Source: Labia minor (Eukaryota > Arthropoda > Insecta > Dermaptera > Spongiphoridae). From it: DNA of 64,000 nt. This document shows positions 22,293 to 33,779 of the stretch, piece by piece (position 1 is the stretch's first letter; the number at the start of each line of letters is the position of its first letter). The position numbers and the translations under genes were made by a program. The notes beneath the pieces were generated by a model. That model worked only from the letters and a program-made list of their open reading frames with translations, had not been told where the DNA came from and did no database searches. The stretch spans positions 1,860,001-1,924,000 of the forward strand of contig OY720344.1 in the NCBI GenBank assembly GCA_963082975.1. The letters are read 5' to 3'.

Positions 22293-24981
22293 CTACTACA
22301 TGGTATATACATATAAATATAAATAAATTATTTATTAACGAATCATTTATAGATAAAAAGATAATTGTAATCTATTAATAATAAAAACGTAATATCATTT
22401 ATATTTTTAAAAAAAGAATAAAATATTGAATTTTTATAATTATAATTAAAATACCTTGAATTATTATTTTGTAGTGAATTCAAAATATTTAACCCATGCA
22501 ATCTTAATTTAAAATTTCAATGAAAATGCTTGGTCATTAATTAGAAAGTAAAATTTTAATATTTTTCAAATAATCAATTTTATGTAGTTGAAAGGGGAAG
22601 AGGGTCCGGAGAGGATTACTATAATACAGAAAATATAATAATAATATAGGAATTATTATAATATAATCCATTGAATAGATTGACTTTAAGTCACAACTGC
22701 CAAGTGATGATGATGATGATGATGATATAAGATGAAGGAGAAGAATCTATGAATTGAAATATTATTAAGTACTATAAAGAGTTTATCTATGCTTATTTAT
22801 TATTCCTTATTATTATTTATTATTCGCGAGTTTTAATAAATAACAAAATAATAAATATATTTGTGTGGAATTTTTATTTTCAATTCATGATACATATTTA
22901 TAATTAAATATTTCAGATTTTTCAGATTTCAGATTAGATTCATTTTATAGAAAATCATTCCAAAATGATATGCAACTTTTAATTTAATTAATTAATTAAT
23001 TAATAATTACATGCAATTGAACTAATAAATAACTACCTAACTAATAAATTTAATAATATATAGGTAAGTATTATATACTTATATATTTTAAATGGTGTTA
23101 TATTATTATTCATTAACCTCGTTAATTGATTTCTTATTAATCATTTTATTATTTTGTTATTTGCATAAATAATTAACATATTTAATTAATATTTATTTAT
23201 TTATTTATTTATTTAAAGATTTCCGCTTACAGATCACACTACTAGGTCAGGTTCTGTTTATTTCAAGTAATTAAAATTAAATAACAAAATATTATTATTA
23301 ATAATAATAATAATAATAATAAATCTTTTAAAATGAAATTATAAGTGTAAATATTCTAGAAAATTTATTCACAATCTACCATTTGTTTTTATTAAATATT
23401 AATATTTACTAATTATTAATTAAAAAGTTGGTATACTCCAAATAACACTATACTATCTTATCTACTGTTCTTCATTAAGAATATGAAATGAATTATTAAT
23501 GTAAGTATTAGAAAAAAAAAAAAAATTACAACAAAAACTAATCAAGAAAATCTACTTTTATTGAATTAATTGAATATAAAAATAATATTCTAGTCAAGTA
23601 GAAATGCAATTTAAAATCAATCTTATAAAACCTGATTGACAGTGAATAAGCAAAATTCTACTTATTTAATGAAAAAAATAAATAAATCAATAGAAATAAC
23701 TTTTTTGAAATAAATTGGTTAGATAAACTGGTGAGTAAATCATATTATATCCTATCATCTACCATTTTCTATTCTATTATTTATAATAAATAATAAATAA
23801 TCACATAATATATAAGAAGATTAAAAAAAAAGAAAACAAATAGTTACATTCCTAATATAATATAGCATAACTCGTTAGTAATAAAACCGTTGGTATCTCA
23901 CCAATATTAATTATTCAAAAAAAGATTTACTGGCTATCGATTTCATAAGATTTCATAAGATAGTATACTTTTTCTTTTATAATAAGAAAATAATTATAAT
24001 TATACATGTATATATTTTTAAGAAAAAAAATTGATATAAGTGTAAGTAAGTGGTGTTTTAGTGATTTTTTTTTTACTATCTCGACAGCGATCACGAAAAT
24101 TTTCGATGTCGAGGTTTTGATGTTTTTATATGTTTTGAAGGTCCCTGGGTCATTTTCACTAAAGTAAGATTGAATAAAATGTCTGTGTATGTGTGTGTGT
24201 GTGTATGTAGACCATATTACGCAAAAACAGTTTGAGCTAGAATAATAAAATTTGATATACACATCAATCACATGATTCAAAATTCGTAGTTTTCTATCAA
24301 CTTTTGAGAAATGTAACTCATACGGAAGAGGGTCACGTATTCATTTTTTTCCATCTAAATTGAACGTAAAAATAAAGATACACGGAATGTTTGATAGATT
24401 TTCACATGATTAAAAATTGTATAAAACTGCTATATATAGAATTTCAATTTGATTGAATCGCTGAATTAGGTACCGGAATTAATTTTTTAACAATGCAAAT
24501 CACACGCGCGACGTGGTGCCATTGTGCCATTGTAATATGTTAAAATGTATAATAAATAATTTATATATACATTTAAACATAAAACAGAAAACCTATTATT
24601 TATGGGATTAAAGAATAAAAATAGAAAGTAATTTTATTATTGAATATTTTAAAAAGAAGACAATTTGTGGAAATTTAAATAACTAAGGTGAAGGGGATAA
24701 GGAGAGAGGTGGGAGTGAGTGTGAGCGGAGATGAGATGATGACATGGTTAGCCTTTGGAGCGGTTAGTGAATTTTATAAAAGAAAGGGTGAAATATTAAA
24801 AGTAGATGCATCCGGAATTTGTAATAATAGTAAGTGATCACTGAGATTTGTTTATAATTTATTTTGTAATTACTTTTATAATATTATTTTTTTTTCTTTT
24901 CTTTCTTTGATAAAAACATCCTATTTTTTTTTTTTTTTTTGTGTTTATTATATAAATATTATAAATAATATAATATATATA
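22293..24981. other. AT-rich spacer with a possible TE tail
   Basis: No gene is supported. At 24160-24310 a (TG)n run is followed by a sentence-like string (GCAAAAACAGTTTGAGCTAG, then AATTTGATATACAC) of the kind found in dispersed insect repeats, but no second copy exists in this window. A purine-rich patch lies at 24690-24740. Confidence 0.4.
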
Positions 24982-25052
24982 CAGTGGCGTACCGTGAGGT
25001 TCCTGCGCCTGGGGGCAACTGAGAAATCAGCACCCCCTTTCATGTATATATA

Positions 25053-26642
25053 TATAGTACCGGGACCCCGAGCCTCGGCTCGGTACTTAAGTTAAAAAAA
25101 ATGATTCATTATTATTGGGTTTGGCTGGTAATATTAATACCTGGGATACCGAACTGTCGCTCGAAAAAATATTTAGACATTATTATAGACATTTTCATTC
25201 TGTAAATTAAATAATTTTATTTCATTTAAATAAATATCTATTTTTAAATAATTTTTCTCTACATTATTTATCTAATTCTGACAATATATTAAGATCACAC
25301 CGGGACCCCGAGCCTCGGCTAGGTAATTAAGTTAAAAAAAAATAATTCATTATTATATTGGGTTTGGCTGGTAATATTAATACTTGGGACACCGAGCTGA
25401 TATACAATTCTTTAATTATTTATTACAATTATTAAATGTTGCATCATTGCATGGAACTTGGGGTCCTCAATAATACATAAATATGTATTATTAGATATGT
25501 TTCTAAGTGCATGAATATTTTTTTTTTAATGGAAGAATGATAAATATATATCGTAATTTATAATTATAAAATATTATTAAAATATATATTTTTAATTTTA
25601 TTTCGAAATTAAATAAAAAATTTTAAAATATTTTAAATATAAAAAAAATATCTTTTAAAAAAAGGCGGGAGTCAAATTTCAATATGAGTGTCATTTGTCC
25701 ATATATAAATTAAAAGATAAGATAAGTTAATTAAAATATATATATAAACAAAAGCAAAATTAAATAATAAAAATTTATAAAATTTTGAATTAATATTAAA
25801 TTATTAGTTAATGACTAATAAGTAATTAATAAAATAAAAAAAATAAAATTTATTACAATATTACAATTATTAAATGTTGCATCATTTTAATTAATAAAAT
25901 AAAATAAAAGAAATTAAATTTAATCAAAGAACAATGAATAAATAAATATAAAATAATAGATAAAAAAAAAAAAAAAATTTTTTCCGCCGGTTTCGATCCT
26001 GCTAAGTTGACTATTCAAAACAGTGCCTTTACCCATTAGACTGATATATATTTAGTTAATTAACATGACATTTTTACTCTCTTTGCAAGAATTATATGTT
26101 TTTTTGTTTTTGTTTTTGTTTTTTTTGAGAGTGATTAATAAATATATATATATATTTTATTAAAAATAAATATTTTTAATTTTATTTCGAAATTAAATAA
26201 TGAATTTTAAAATATTTTAAATATATAAAAAAATGTTAATACAATTCATTTAAAAAAAAGCGGGAATCAACTAACCGTATTTTATTTTGTTAATAATTAA
26301 TTAATTAAGATTAATAAATATATATATATATATATATATATTATTAAAAATAAATATTTTTAATTTTATTTCGAAATTTATTTTATTTTAAAATATTTTA
26401 AATATAAAAAAAATATTAATTGAAGTAAAATTGATGACGTCACACCCATATATAATTTTCAATTAAGAAATTAATAATGAAGCTGTAAGTTTCAAGAGAT
26501 GTGATCAATAAAACTCAATTTTTCTTTATAAATACTATATCTAGTGTGAATTTGAAAAAAATCGTTAGAGCGGTTTTTGAGAACCAATGGTTATAGATAA
26601 ATATATAGATATATAGATACAATTTTAGCTAGCATAATAAGA
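25053..26642 (-). mobile_element. Helitron-like family A copy, long form
   Basis: It begins at the left with the family hairpin block (ACCGGGACCCCGAGCCTCGG) and repeats that block at 25290. It ends at the right with AATTTTAGCTAGCATAATAAGA. Read on the minus strand this gives a TC start and a hairpin near the 3' end, the Helitron layout; the terminal CTAG seen in the copy at 36649 is altered here. The interior includes GTTAGAGCGGTTTTTGAGAA, shared with 38683, and a tRNA-like stretch. No Rep/helicase coding is present. Confidence 0.65.
25984..26048 (-). tRNA. degenerate tRNA-like sequence inside a Helitron
   Basis: On the minus strand, TCTAATGGGTAAAGG resembles a tRNA A box and GGATCGAAACC resembles a B box (consensus GGTTCGANNCC). 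The spacing suits a tRNA-derived sequence and is followed by GGCGG. Pairing of the acceptor stem is poor, so it is a tRNA relic or a SINE head, not a working tRNA. Confidence 0.4.
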
Positions 26643-26880
26643 TAAGATATATAATTTAATTTTTTTTAAAGAATATTAATGACGAATAACGATACAGGTT
26701 TAACAGATTTTAATAAGCGTATAAATCATATTTATTGACTTACACACAATACAGTTTAACTTTAAATATTAATTCTTCTTTTGTTCCAAATTGGCTTCCC
26801 TAATTTTGCGTCCCCTAAATTTTGCGCCCGGGGACATATGTCCCCCTCTGCTCCCCCCTAGTTACGCCACTGTATATATA

Positions 26881-27568
26881 TAATGTTGTTAAATAAATCC
26901 ACACGGTGTTGCTTTCTAAATACAAAAGAAAGATTTTATTATTTTATTAAAATTATATACAAAATTAATACATTGGTTAATTATAATAATTACCTAAATA
27001 CAAAAGAAACAACAGTTGAGTTTTATTATAATAACAACATTAAATTATTATTTAATAATCTTTAACAGCAATCATGTTGAAAGTATATTTAGAACGATTA
27101 AAAGTCCGTTTATTCTCACTGTGACTAGATCCTTATTAGTTCTCTACATATTAGTACATAGGTGGCTCAGGGGAGTGCTCTTACATATATATATTGTTTT
27201 TTTATTGTTAAATTACTTATTTTTTTTGGTTTGTTCATGAAGATATATTTTTTTTTGGTTTTCTATATTATAAATATATATAAATCTTTAAAATAAAAGA
27301 ATAATATATTTTGATTTGTTTTTTTGTTGTTGATTGTTTAATTACTTTTTTTTATAAAAGCAGTATCTTAAGTGTGTGTCCACCTCCCTTCTCTTTCAGG
27401 CACTCAGGCCCCTGGACCATAACTGTCGGTATTAAAAGGGGGAGGGGGGAAACGCGATACTACACCATCAATAAAGAGCCAAACATTAGCTGATCTAATA
27501 AATATTATTTATTAATTTTAATTTATAATTTAATATAAATATATAATATATATGTAGGGAATTTCGTT
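26881..27568. other. AT-rich spacer, no gene seen
   Basis: A less AT-rich patch at 27385-27485 contains a polypyrimidine-AG string and a purine run but no supported exon. No other feature is seen. Confidence 0.4.
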
Positions 27569-27813
27569 GTCTAGGGCAGTGCTCCGCAACGTTTTTTTAT
27601 TCGTGGCACACCAAAAGCTTTTTCTGGTTTTCACGGCACACCAAATTTAATAGGTATAAATATAATAAAACAACACGTATACACATCAGAAAATAATACA
27701 TTAATTAATATTTTAATTCGTTTTATTTTACATATTTACGGTATTATATGTACATAACATATATAATTAATTACAAAACTACATTAATACAAAAAAATAG
27801 GCAAAAAGGGTAA

Positions 27814-29670
27814 TTAATGTGATACTTGAGCTTGTTTCAAGGAACACAAGTATTTTATATTGGGCTCGATATTTGATAGTGCAACTCGAAGTTCTTGATC
27901 GAGATTTTTTAAGCAAGACCGCTTATCATTTTTAATTAAAAGAAGTGTCGAAAAGCTTTGTTCGCATGAATATGTCGTTGAAAAGGGGATTAAAATTGAA
28001 ATAGCCTGTTTTGAAATTTGAGGATATTCATTCTTAGCCGAAATCCAGAAAACATCCAATGGAACTTCTCCAAAAGTAAGTTTTAACGTCCCGTCGTTAC
28101 TCAGTTCAATAAACTCTTCTTTAAATTTAAGAGAAAATGCATCAACAGATTTTTTTGCATTAGTTGCAAAAGGATTGCGAATCCAATCATATTCTTCACT
28201 TTTAATCGAATGAAAATAGTAGTCGAAATTATTTTCCAGTGTTGTTAAATGGGATTGGGCCAGATCGATAATTAATTGCCTATTTTCAATTATTGTATTA
28301 TGAACCCTTTGAAACATTTCTAAAGAGTTGTTACTTAGTTCATTCTGCCAAAGTTCCAGTTTATTTTTGAACCCTTGCAATTTGTCGGAACAGGTTAATA
28401 AGTTTTCATTCGGACCTTGCATTTTTCTATTAAGTTCATTAAGATGGTCGAAAATGTCAGCCATATATGCAAGTTTGGCGATCCAACTGTTATCTTCGAA
28501 GTGCTGGCCGAGTTCGGGCATATTTTGATTTAGTAAAAACTGATGCACTTCACAGCGAAGTTCAAACAATCTAGCCAACACTTTTCCTCGGGATAACCAA
28601 CGTACTTCAGTATAAAATAATAAAGATTTATGTTCTGAACCCATTTCTTCACAAAGAATTTCGAAAATTCTTGTATTTAAAGCTCTTGATTTAATAAAAT
28701 TTATAATTTTGATGCATTCATTCATAGTTTTTAAAAGTTGTTCTGGTAAATTCTTCACCATCAATACTTCCCGATGTATGCAGCAATGTGTAAATTGTAT
28801 TGCCGGATTTTGTTGTTTTACAAAGGCAACAAAACCCTTTATGTTACCAGTCATTGCTGCGGCGCCATCAGTACAAATACTCATGCAGTTACTCCATTGT
28901 AGATTATGTATTTTGAAGAAATCATCAGTTACTCGAAAAATATCCTCTCCAGTAGTTCGTTCGGAAAGTTTTTTACAAAATAAAAAATTTTCTTTTATGC
29001 AATCTTCGCCAACAAAACGTACAATTGCAATTAATTGTGCTTGATTTTTAATATCCGTTGACTCGTCAATTTGAAGAGCAAAATTGTTAGCTGCGATCAA
29101 TTTCAAAATAAGCGTGTTCAAAATATCTGTTGACATGTCGCCAATACGTCTTTTAATAGTTTCAGCTGACAGTGAAACCTTACTCACTTCCTGAACCTCT
29201 TTAGGTCCAAGCATAACTCGCACAATTTCCATACATGCTGGTTTAATAAGTTTTTCTCCAATAGTATGAGGTTTCTTTTCACGAGCTATTAATCTTGCAA
29301 TGTAATAGCTAGCTTCTAATGCTTTATCGGAAACAGATACGGTCGACATCATAAATTTTTTTTGTTTTAAATTTTGAGCCAAAATCCTTTGAAAATATGA
29401 TATATCCTTTTTAGCACAATTCGGATGTTTTGAAGTTAGATGGCGATTTAGTTTACTGGGCACCATTGAGTCGTTTGTTAATTGTTCGTTGCAAATTACA
29501 CATAATGGTTTCGGAGCCGCTTCATCGCCGCACCAATAAAAGCCATAACGAATGTAGTCTTCGAAGTATTTTCTATTCACAATCTTTCTTTTCTTAGCAA
29601 TACTGCTTGTGCAAGGTTCATCATCTTCTGCCCGAGAAGTAGATTGTTTTCCAAATAAAAATTTATCCAT
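27814..29670 (-). CDS. hAT-family transposase, ZBED5/SCAND3-like, 618 residues
   Basis: It catalyses cut-and-paste movement in the nucleus. An N-terminal BED zinc finger has the ligands C57, C60, H77 and H82 (CVICNEQLTN...NRHLTSKHP). The RNase-H-like core shows the first acidic residue in ALQIDESTDI (D202), the second in SICTDGAAAMTG (D268), and the block VRWLSRGKVLARLFEL that normally precedes the large insertion domain. The C-terminal dimerisation domain appears as FWISAKNEYPQIS and PFSTTYSCEQSFST. The whole frame is open. An upstream in-frame ATG at 29712 exists, but I choose 29670 because the family usually starts as MDKFL and the upstream residues look like read-through of AT-rich sequence. 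The nearest relatives are often annotated as zinc finger BED domain-containing protein 5. A Helitron sits 134 bp upstream and may have displaced the promoter. Confidence 0.92.
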   Translation of the reverse strand: MDKFLFGKQSTSRAEDDEPCTSSIAKKRKIVNRKYFEDYIRYGFYWCGDEAAPKPLCVICNEQLTNDSMVPSKLNRHLTSKHPNCAKKDISYFQRILAQNLKQKKFMMSTVSVSDKALEASYYIARLIAREKKPHTIGEKLIKPACMEIVRVMLGPKEVQEVSKVSLSAETIKRRIGDMSTDILNTLILKLIAANNFALQIDESTDIKNQAQLIAIVRFVGEDCIKENFLFCKKLSERTTGEDIFRVTDDFFKIHNLQWSNCMSICTDGAAAMTGNIKGFVAFVKQQNPAIQFTHCCIHREVLMVKNLPEQLLKTMNECIKIINFIKSRALNTRIFEILCEEMGSEHKSLLFYTEVRWLSRGKVLARLFELRCEVHQFLLNQNMPELGQHFEDNSWIAKLAYMADIFDHLNELNRKMQGPNENLLTCSDKLQGFKNKLELWQNELSNNSLEMFQRVHNTIIENRQLIIDLAQSHLTTLENNFDYYFHSIKSEEYDWIRNPFATNAKKSVDAFSLKFKEEFIELSNDGTLKLTFGEVPLDVFWISAKNEYPQISKQAISILIPFSTTYSCEQSFSTLLLIKNDKRSCLKNLDQELRVALSNIEPNIKYLCSLKQAQVSH

Positions 29671-29803
29671 ATTGAAATGGGCACAAAAATAAATCACGTT
29701 AATAACAAACACGAATGGTTAATTTATAAACTTCTGCGATTTAATTTATAGGGGTGTATGTGTCCAGTAGAAATTCGTATCTAACACTGACAATATAATA
29801 TAA

Positions 29804-31478
29804 CTAGCTGATCAGAGCGCCTTCCAGGCGCTCTTCACACCTAGACGGGGGCTCCGCCCCCTGTACCCCCGAGTGATACATAGTATTTGGTTGAAAGTCT
29901 GTATGTAAAAGGTTTTCATCCATTTTGTTTCAATCAGTATAAGTAGATAAGACATATATTTGTTTTCTTGGAAAATATATTTTAATTTAATCAACAACAA
30001 ATTTTCCTAGTATAAATATAAAAATGCTTGTTTTTTATGCTTATATATTGGATGTATTATGATACTGAGCACATGGCAAAGACTTTCTAAAAATAATTGT
30101 TTTAAAAAAAAAACGCAGGGAAAACCCAGAGATATACCTCTTCGTTACCCCAATAGAGAGAGAGGGGTGGACAATTTTGCCAAGTGGCAGAGGAGGGGAT
30201 GATTGGCTTCGACATATTTTGAATTCTCAATTCCTTAACTACACAATATACCAACTGTGGTCGACAATTGGTAATTAATAATTAATTATAAATTGCATTT
30301 GCTAAAATATAAATTAAAGTTCTTTTAATTTATATTTCTATTTTTACGGTACCTTTCAATTATTCTATTTCATCTTAATTTCTTGAGTTATCTATTTTAA
30401 TTTAAATTCTTACAGTTTTATTAAATAAATCATTTTTAGTTATAATTTTATATAAGCATTTTTTAATTGAACCTATTCAATCTTGTCATTCCCTAATCAA
30501 CCTACGCGGTTTCAATAACCCTTTTAATTATTCTAAATTCAATCCAGAGTGCTACCAATTAATTAAACTTATTTTTAACCCAATTTTTCTTATAAAATAC
30601 CTCATCCCTAATATCTTATACACGACAATCTATATATAAGATGGTAGGTTTAATCAAATGGACTATAGACAGATTTGTTTGCTAAAAAAAAATTTTAAAT
30701 AATTACAATAAATAGAATAATATATTCTTACCTAAAAACAAATTGGTTTTTATAGTCAACAATTCTTTAACACACAACAATTCCGTCTCATTATTGTAAT
30801 ACAAAGTTAGAAATATTAAGTTAATATAATTAATATTATTTATTTATTAATACCAATTAATAATAGTAATTACTTATAAATAATTCATAATAATAATAAA
30901 TTGTGATACCAACTTATAGGAATATTAAAATAATATAATTATTATTTTACATATATATGAATATAATATAAATATTTTTAATTTTATTTTAAGAATAGAT
31001 ATATATCTAAAAGGAGGTAACTGTGACGTCACATATATACATTTAAATTAAAAACAACTAATGAAGATGATTTTTTCCAGATATGTGATCAATAAAACTA
31101 AATAACTTAAGAGTATAACTAATGGTTTTCAATTTATAAAATCTAATTTAACACACAACAATTCCGTCTCATTATTGTATTGTAATACAAAGTTAGAAAT
31201 ATTAAGTTTAAAAAAAATTTAAAATATTTGAATTTTGAAAATTATATGTAGCGCCATCTGTCGATAGTTTTGTGACACTACAGACTTTTAGCAATATATT
31301 ACTAATTAAATTAATTTTGGATAAATTAATTTTGGATTTAACTACACTAAAACCTTCCTTGGTATGCCCACAACAATTCCTGAAAGTTTCACCGTAATCG
31401 GACGGGTAGTTTTTGAGTCTATAAGAGACAGACAGACAGACACACAGACACACAGACATTGCCTTTTATATATATAGA
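29804..31478 (-). mobile_element. non-autonomous Helitron inserted in the hAT element
   Basis: Read on the minus strand it begins A|TCTATATATATAAAAGGC and ends with hairpin GAGCGCC-TGGAA-GGCGCTC, then TGATCAG and CTAG|T. These are the diagnostic Helitron features: a TC start, a 3' hairpin shortly before CTAG, and insertion between A and T with no target duplication. The 5' part contains ACCCGTCCGATTACGGTGAA, a widespread insect Helitron wording. It is 1675 bp, with no Rep/helicase frame. Two internal direct repeats of about 55 bp (near 30770 and 31148) carry CAACAATTCCGTCTCATTAT. A related 3' part lies at 44866. Confidence 0.88.
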
Positions 31479-31625
31479 TAAATATATATTTTATGTTAGA
31501 GATTACAATTTATAAAACAGTTCGTATTGCAATATTTTAAACAAAGTTGTATATATATATAAATATAAGTTACAAATTTGTTTAAAATTATGTTTAAAAT
31601 AATATATAAATTATATATGTTGTAA

Positions 31626-32501
31626 TATATAAGTATTCAATTTCAAGTAGAGAATTTAAAAAGGAACAATATACCGACAGATGAAATTAAAGAAATAAAT
31701 AATGGATTGGAAAATAGAGAAAGTGAATTAATAGAGCAGGTACCAGAAATAGTGAATTTAAAAGAAAGAATTGACCAGGCCCCGGAGGCAATGTCTATTA
31801 ACAATATTCAAATTGCAAAAAGTCCAAATAATAATAACAATAAAGAAATAGAAACAAAAAGGAAAAATATACCGATGGACCCAGTCAAAATAAATTCTAA
31901 GGAGCCCACAGAGGTAAGGTAATGGATAGACATGCCTATTGTCTTCTTAGGTGTAGTGTCAGGTAGCGAAAAGCAGAGGACATTAAAAATGAAACGTGCC
32001 TGCAATACAATTGATAAAGTTAAAGAGATGCCTATTGTTCCGGTAAGCAATGAAATAAAAATGAAACTAAAAATGAAAAGGACAAGTAAGGCAATTGATA
32101 AAGTTAAAACCCACACCCCCCTTAGGCCCATTCATATTAGGGTAAATAATAAAAATAATTCCTTATTTATCTCCTATAGGAAATACCCGGGAGTTATATC
32201 GAATACAATTTTAGTAAAATACAATAAAAACAAGACGTCGCATATTTCGAGACATTCGAAGCAAGGCACCCGTCCCAAGCTTTTTTATAGAAATCAATTA
32301 GTAGTTGTTTGCAAAATTAAATATCATATTGGGTTAGTAAATTATATTAGATCATGGCAAATAGCCCCGTCACTTTCTCCACACATTAATAAGATAAGGA
32401 GAAAGATATCAAAGAAATGGAAATATCATTTAAGACGGGCGTGGACAAAATTTAAATTTAAATTGTATAAATTTGTTTTATTTCGGCATATTATAATATA
32501 A
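31626..32501 (+). CDS. unrecognised reading frame carried by the hAT element
   Basis: One frame stays open from 31626 to 32501 except for a single TAA at 31920-31922. Because the frame is the same on both sides, this looks like one decaying gene or a split exon. The first part is acidic and Asn/Glu-rich, with no ATG near its start, so an upstream exon or truncation is likely. The second part (ATG at 31932, 189 codons) holds two imperfect repeats of about 30 residues, LKMKRACNTIDKVKEMPIV and LKMKRTSKAIDKVKTHTPL. It then has a strongly basic tail rich in Lys, Arg, Trp and Tyr (RKISKKWKYHLRRAWTKFKF). I do not recognise the family. It lies opposite to the transposase between the Helitron and the hAT right end, so it may be a passenger gene or a captured host exon. 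No function is proposed. Confidence 0.4.
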
Positions 32502-32786
32502 GTTTATTTTTTTTCTCTATTAGTTTTAGGAGGTACCTTAATGATTAGAAAGAGTGCAAAATTGTATTAATTGTTAAAAATTCCTTTTCGATATCCACCA
32601 ACCACAAAGGTAATCCAAATAAATTCGAGTTATAATATTAATAAAAAATAAAATAAAAACAATTTAGTAAGTATATACAATTCGTTTTTATAAATTGTAA
32701 ATTTGTATTAGAGTACATTGCATTAAAATAAATATGTTGTGTAATTTCAAGCGGCGGCACACCGGTTGCGGAGCACTGGTCTAGGG

Positions 32787-33167
32787 GTTGTTTAGCAAAA
32801 AATATCGTTTTTATTTAATGAAAATGAATAAGATAAAAAAACACAGTATAAAGATAAATGAAATTGTATCTTTTTCGTTTCTTGAATACTTCTTCGATAT
32901 GCTGATGACTGGCGATGAACACTGGTACAAAAGACTAACTGGACTGACTCAAAACTCTAACTGTAACTATAAACTGTAAACTGACTAGAACAAAGTCGAG
33001 TGGAGACACTCCAGCTTATTTAATTATTTATTAGAATTGCTAAAAATAAACGATAAAAAATTTGTTTCCTAAAATGGTACAAATTGATTAATATAACTTT
33101 AATTTTATTTCAAGATGAAAAATATATTCAAATTTACTTGATAAAAAATTGGATCGTAAATATAATA

Positions 33168-33201
<34 letters not shown>

Positions 33202-33680
33202 ATATGTGTGTGTTGTTATAATTAGATGGCTTCAGCTTTATATTTTTCAAAGTAGCAATAGTTTACGTATAGACAGTTTCGAAAAGGATTATTTCTGATA
33301 TTGATAGATGACTTAATTAATATAATTTATTTATTTTATTCATTCATTTATTTATTATATATCATTTTCTTCCATTGCTGAATCTAAACACGAACCAATT
33401 CATATATGATCAATATCATAATTTTATTCATTGATTTCATAGAAAAAGCGTGAATTTTGATTAATATTTTAGTCAAAATGGTACTTTTTTAAATAGAAAT
33501 GTAAAATTTATTCATGATATATCATTTTCTTCCATTTCTGATTCTAAACACGAATGAATTCATATTTCATCGATATCATAATTTTTTTTCATTGATTTCT
33601 TAGAAAAAACTTTATTTTTTGTTAATTTTTCAAGTCCGACCGCTGACCCAAGTTTATACCACCAATCGGAGGGTCATCGT
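32787..33680. other. AT-rich stretch with a repeat A relic and a two-unit tandem duplication
   Basis: 33050-33170 shares TTTGTTTCCTAAAATGGTAC and TTATTTCAAGATGAA with the degraded family A copy near 11730. (AT)n lies at about 33172-33199. Two units starting at 33361 and 33521 repeat ATCATTTTCTTCCATT and TCTAAACACGAA with a 160-base period. No gene is supported. Confidence 0.5.
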
Positions 33681-33779
33681 CCGCCAACCTTTCATAATTT
33701 TGACGGTAAAAATAAATAAGTTGTCCTGTGGCCAGGTCCGAACCGACCGACGTCTTGAAGTAAATTAATTTCCAGCTAC
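33681..33779 (-). repeat. repeat C fragment joined to a satellite-like segment
   Basis: 33719-33779 is an inverted piece of repeat C (AACCGACCGACG and AAGTAAATTAATTTCCAGCT). Immediately before it, 33670-33717 reads GGGTCATCG...ACCTTTCATAATTTTGACGG, closely matching the minus strand of the satellite unit at 45 kb (GGGTCATCC...TTTCATAATTTTTACGGG). The two complete repeat C copies stop before this segment. Confidence 0.6.

Larger units (their letters stand above)
24982..26872. mobile_element. hAT-like shell filled by a Helitron
   Basis: The ends CAGTGGCGTACC and GGT/GTTACGCCACTG share about 10 inverted bases (CAGTGGCGTA). TATATATA lies on both sides (24974-24981, 26873-26880), which is consistent with an 8-bp duplication but weak because the flanks are TA-rich. 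Inner right-end sequence contains GGGGACATATGTCCCC. No transposase is left. Most of the interior is Helitron-like family A sequence. Confidence 0.5.
27577..32778 (-). mobile_element. 5.2-kb hAT transposon with intact ends and transposase
   Basis: The ends are CAGTGCTCCGCAACG and CGGTTGCGGAGCACTG, with GGCACACC motifs just inside both. A perfect 8-bp target duplication GTCTAGGG lies at 27569-27576 and 32779-32786. It carries an uninterrupted transposase on the minus strand (27814-29670), a Helitron inserted at 29804-31478, and a second, unexplained reading frame on the plus strand (31626-32501). Removing the Helitron leaves about 3.5 kb, a usual size for autonomous hAT elements. It looks young. 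Confidence 0.92.

Noticed and set aside
23927-24280. 117-codon minus-strand frame
   Set aside because: Low-complexity AT-rich composition with His/Thr repeats from a TG run; it looks like a chance opening.
27360-27490. Polypyrimidine-AG followed by GC-richer sequence as a 3' splice site and exon
   Set aside because: The following frame has no recognisable content and no donor or neighbouring exon was found.
31808-32131. 107-codon hydrophobic minus-strand frame
   Set aside because: It is the antisense of the passenger frame at 31626-32501 and has no family resemblance.
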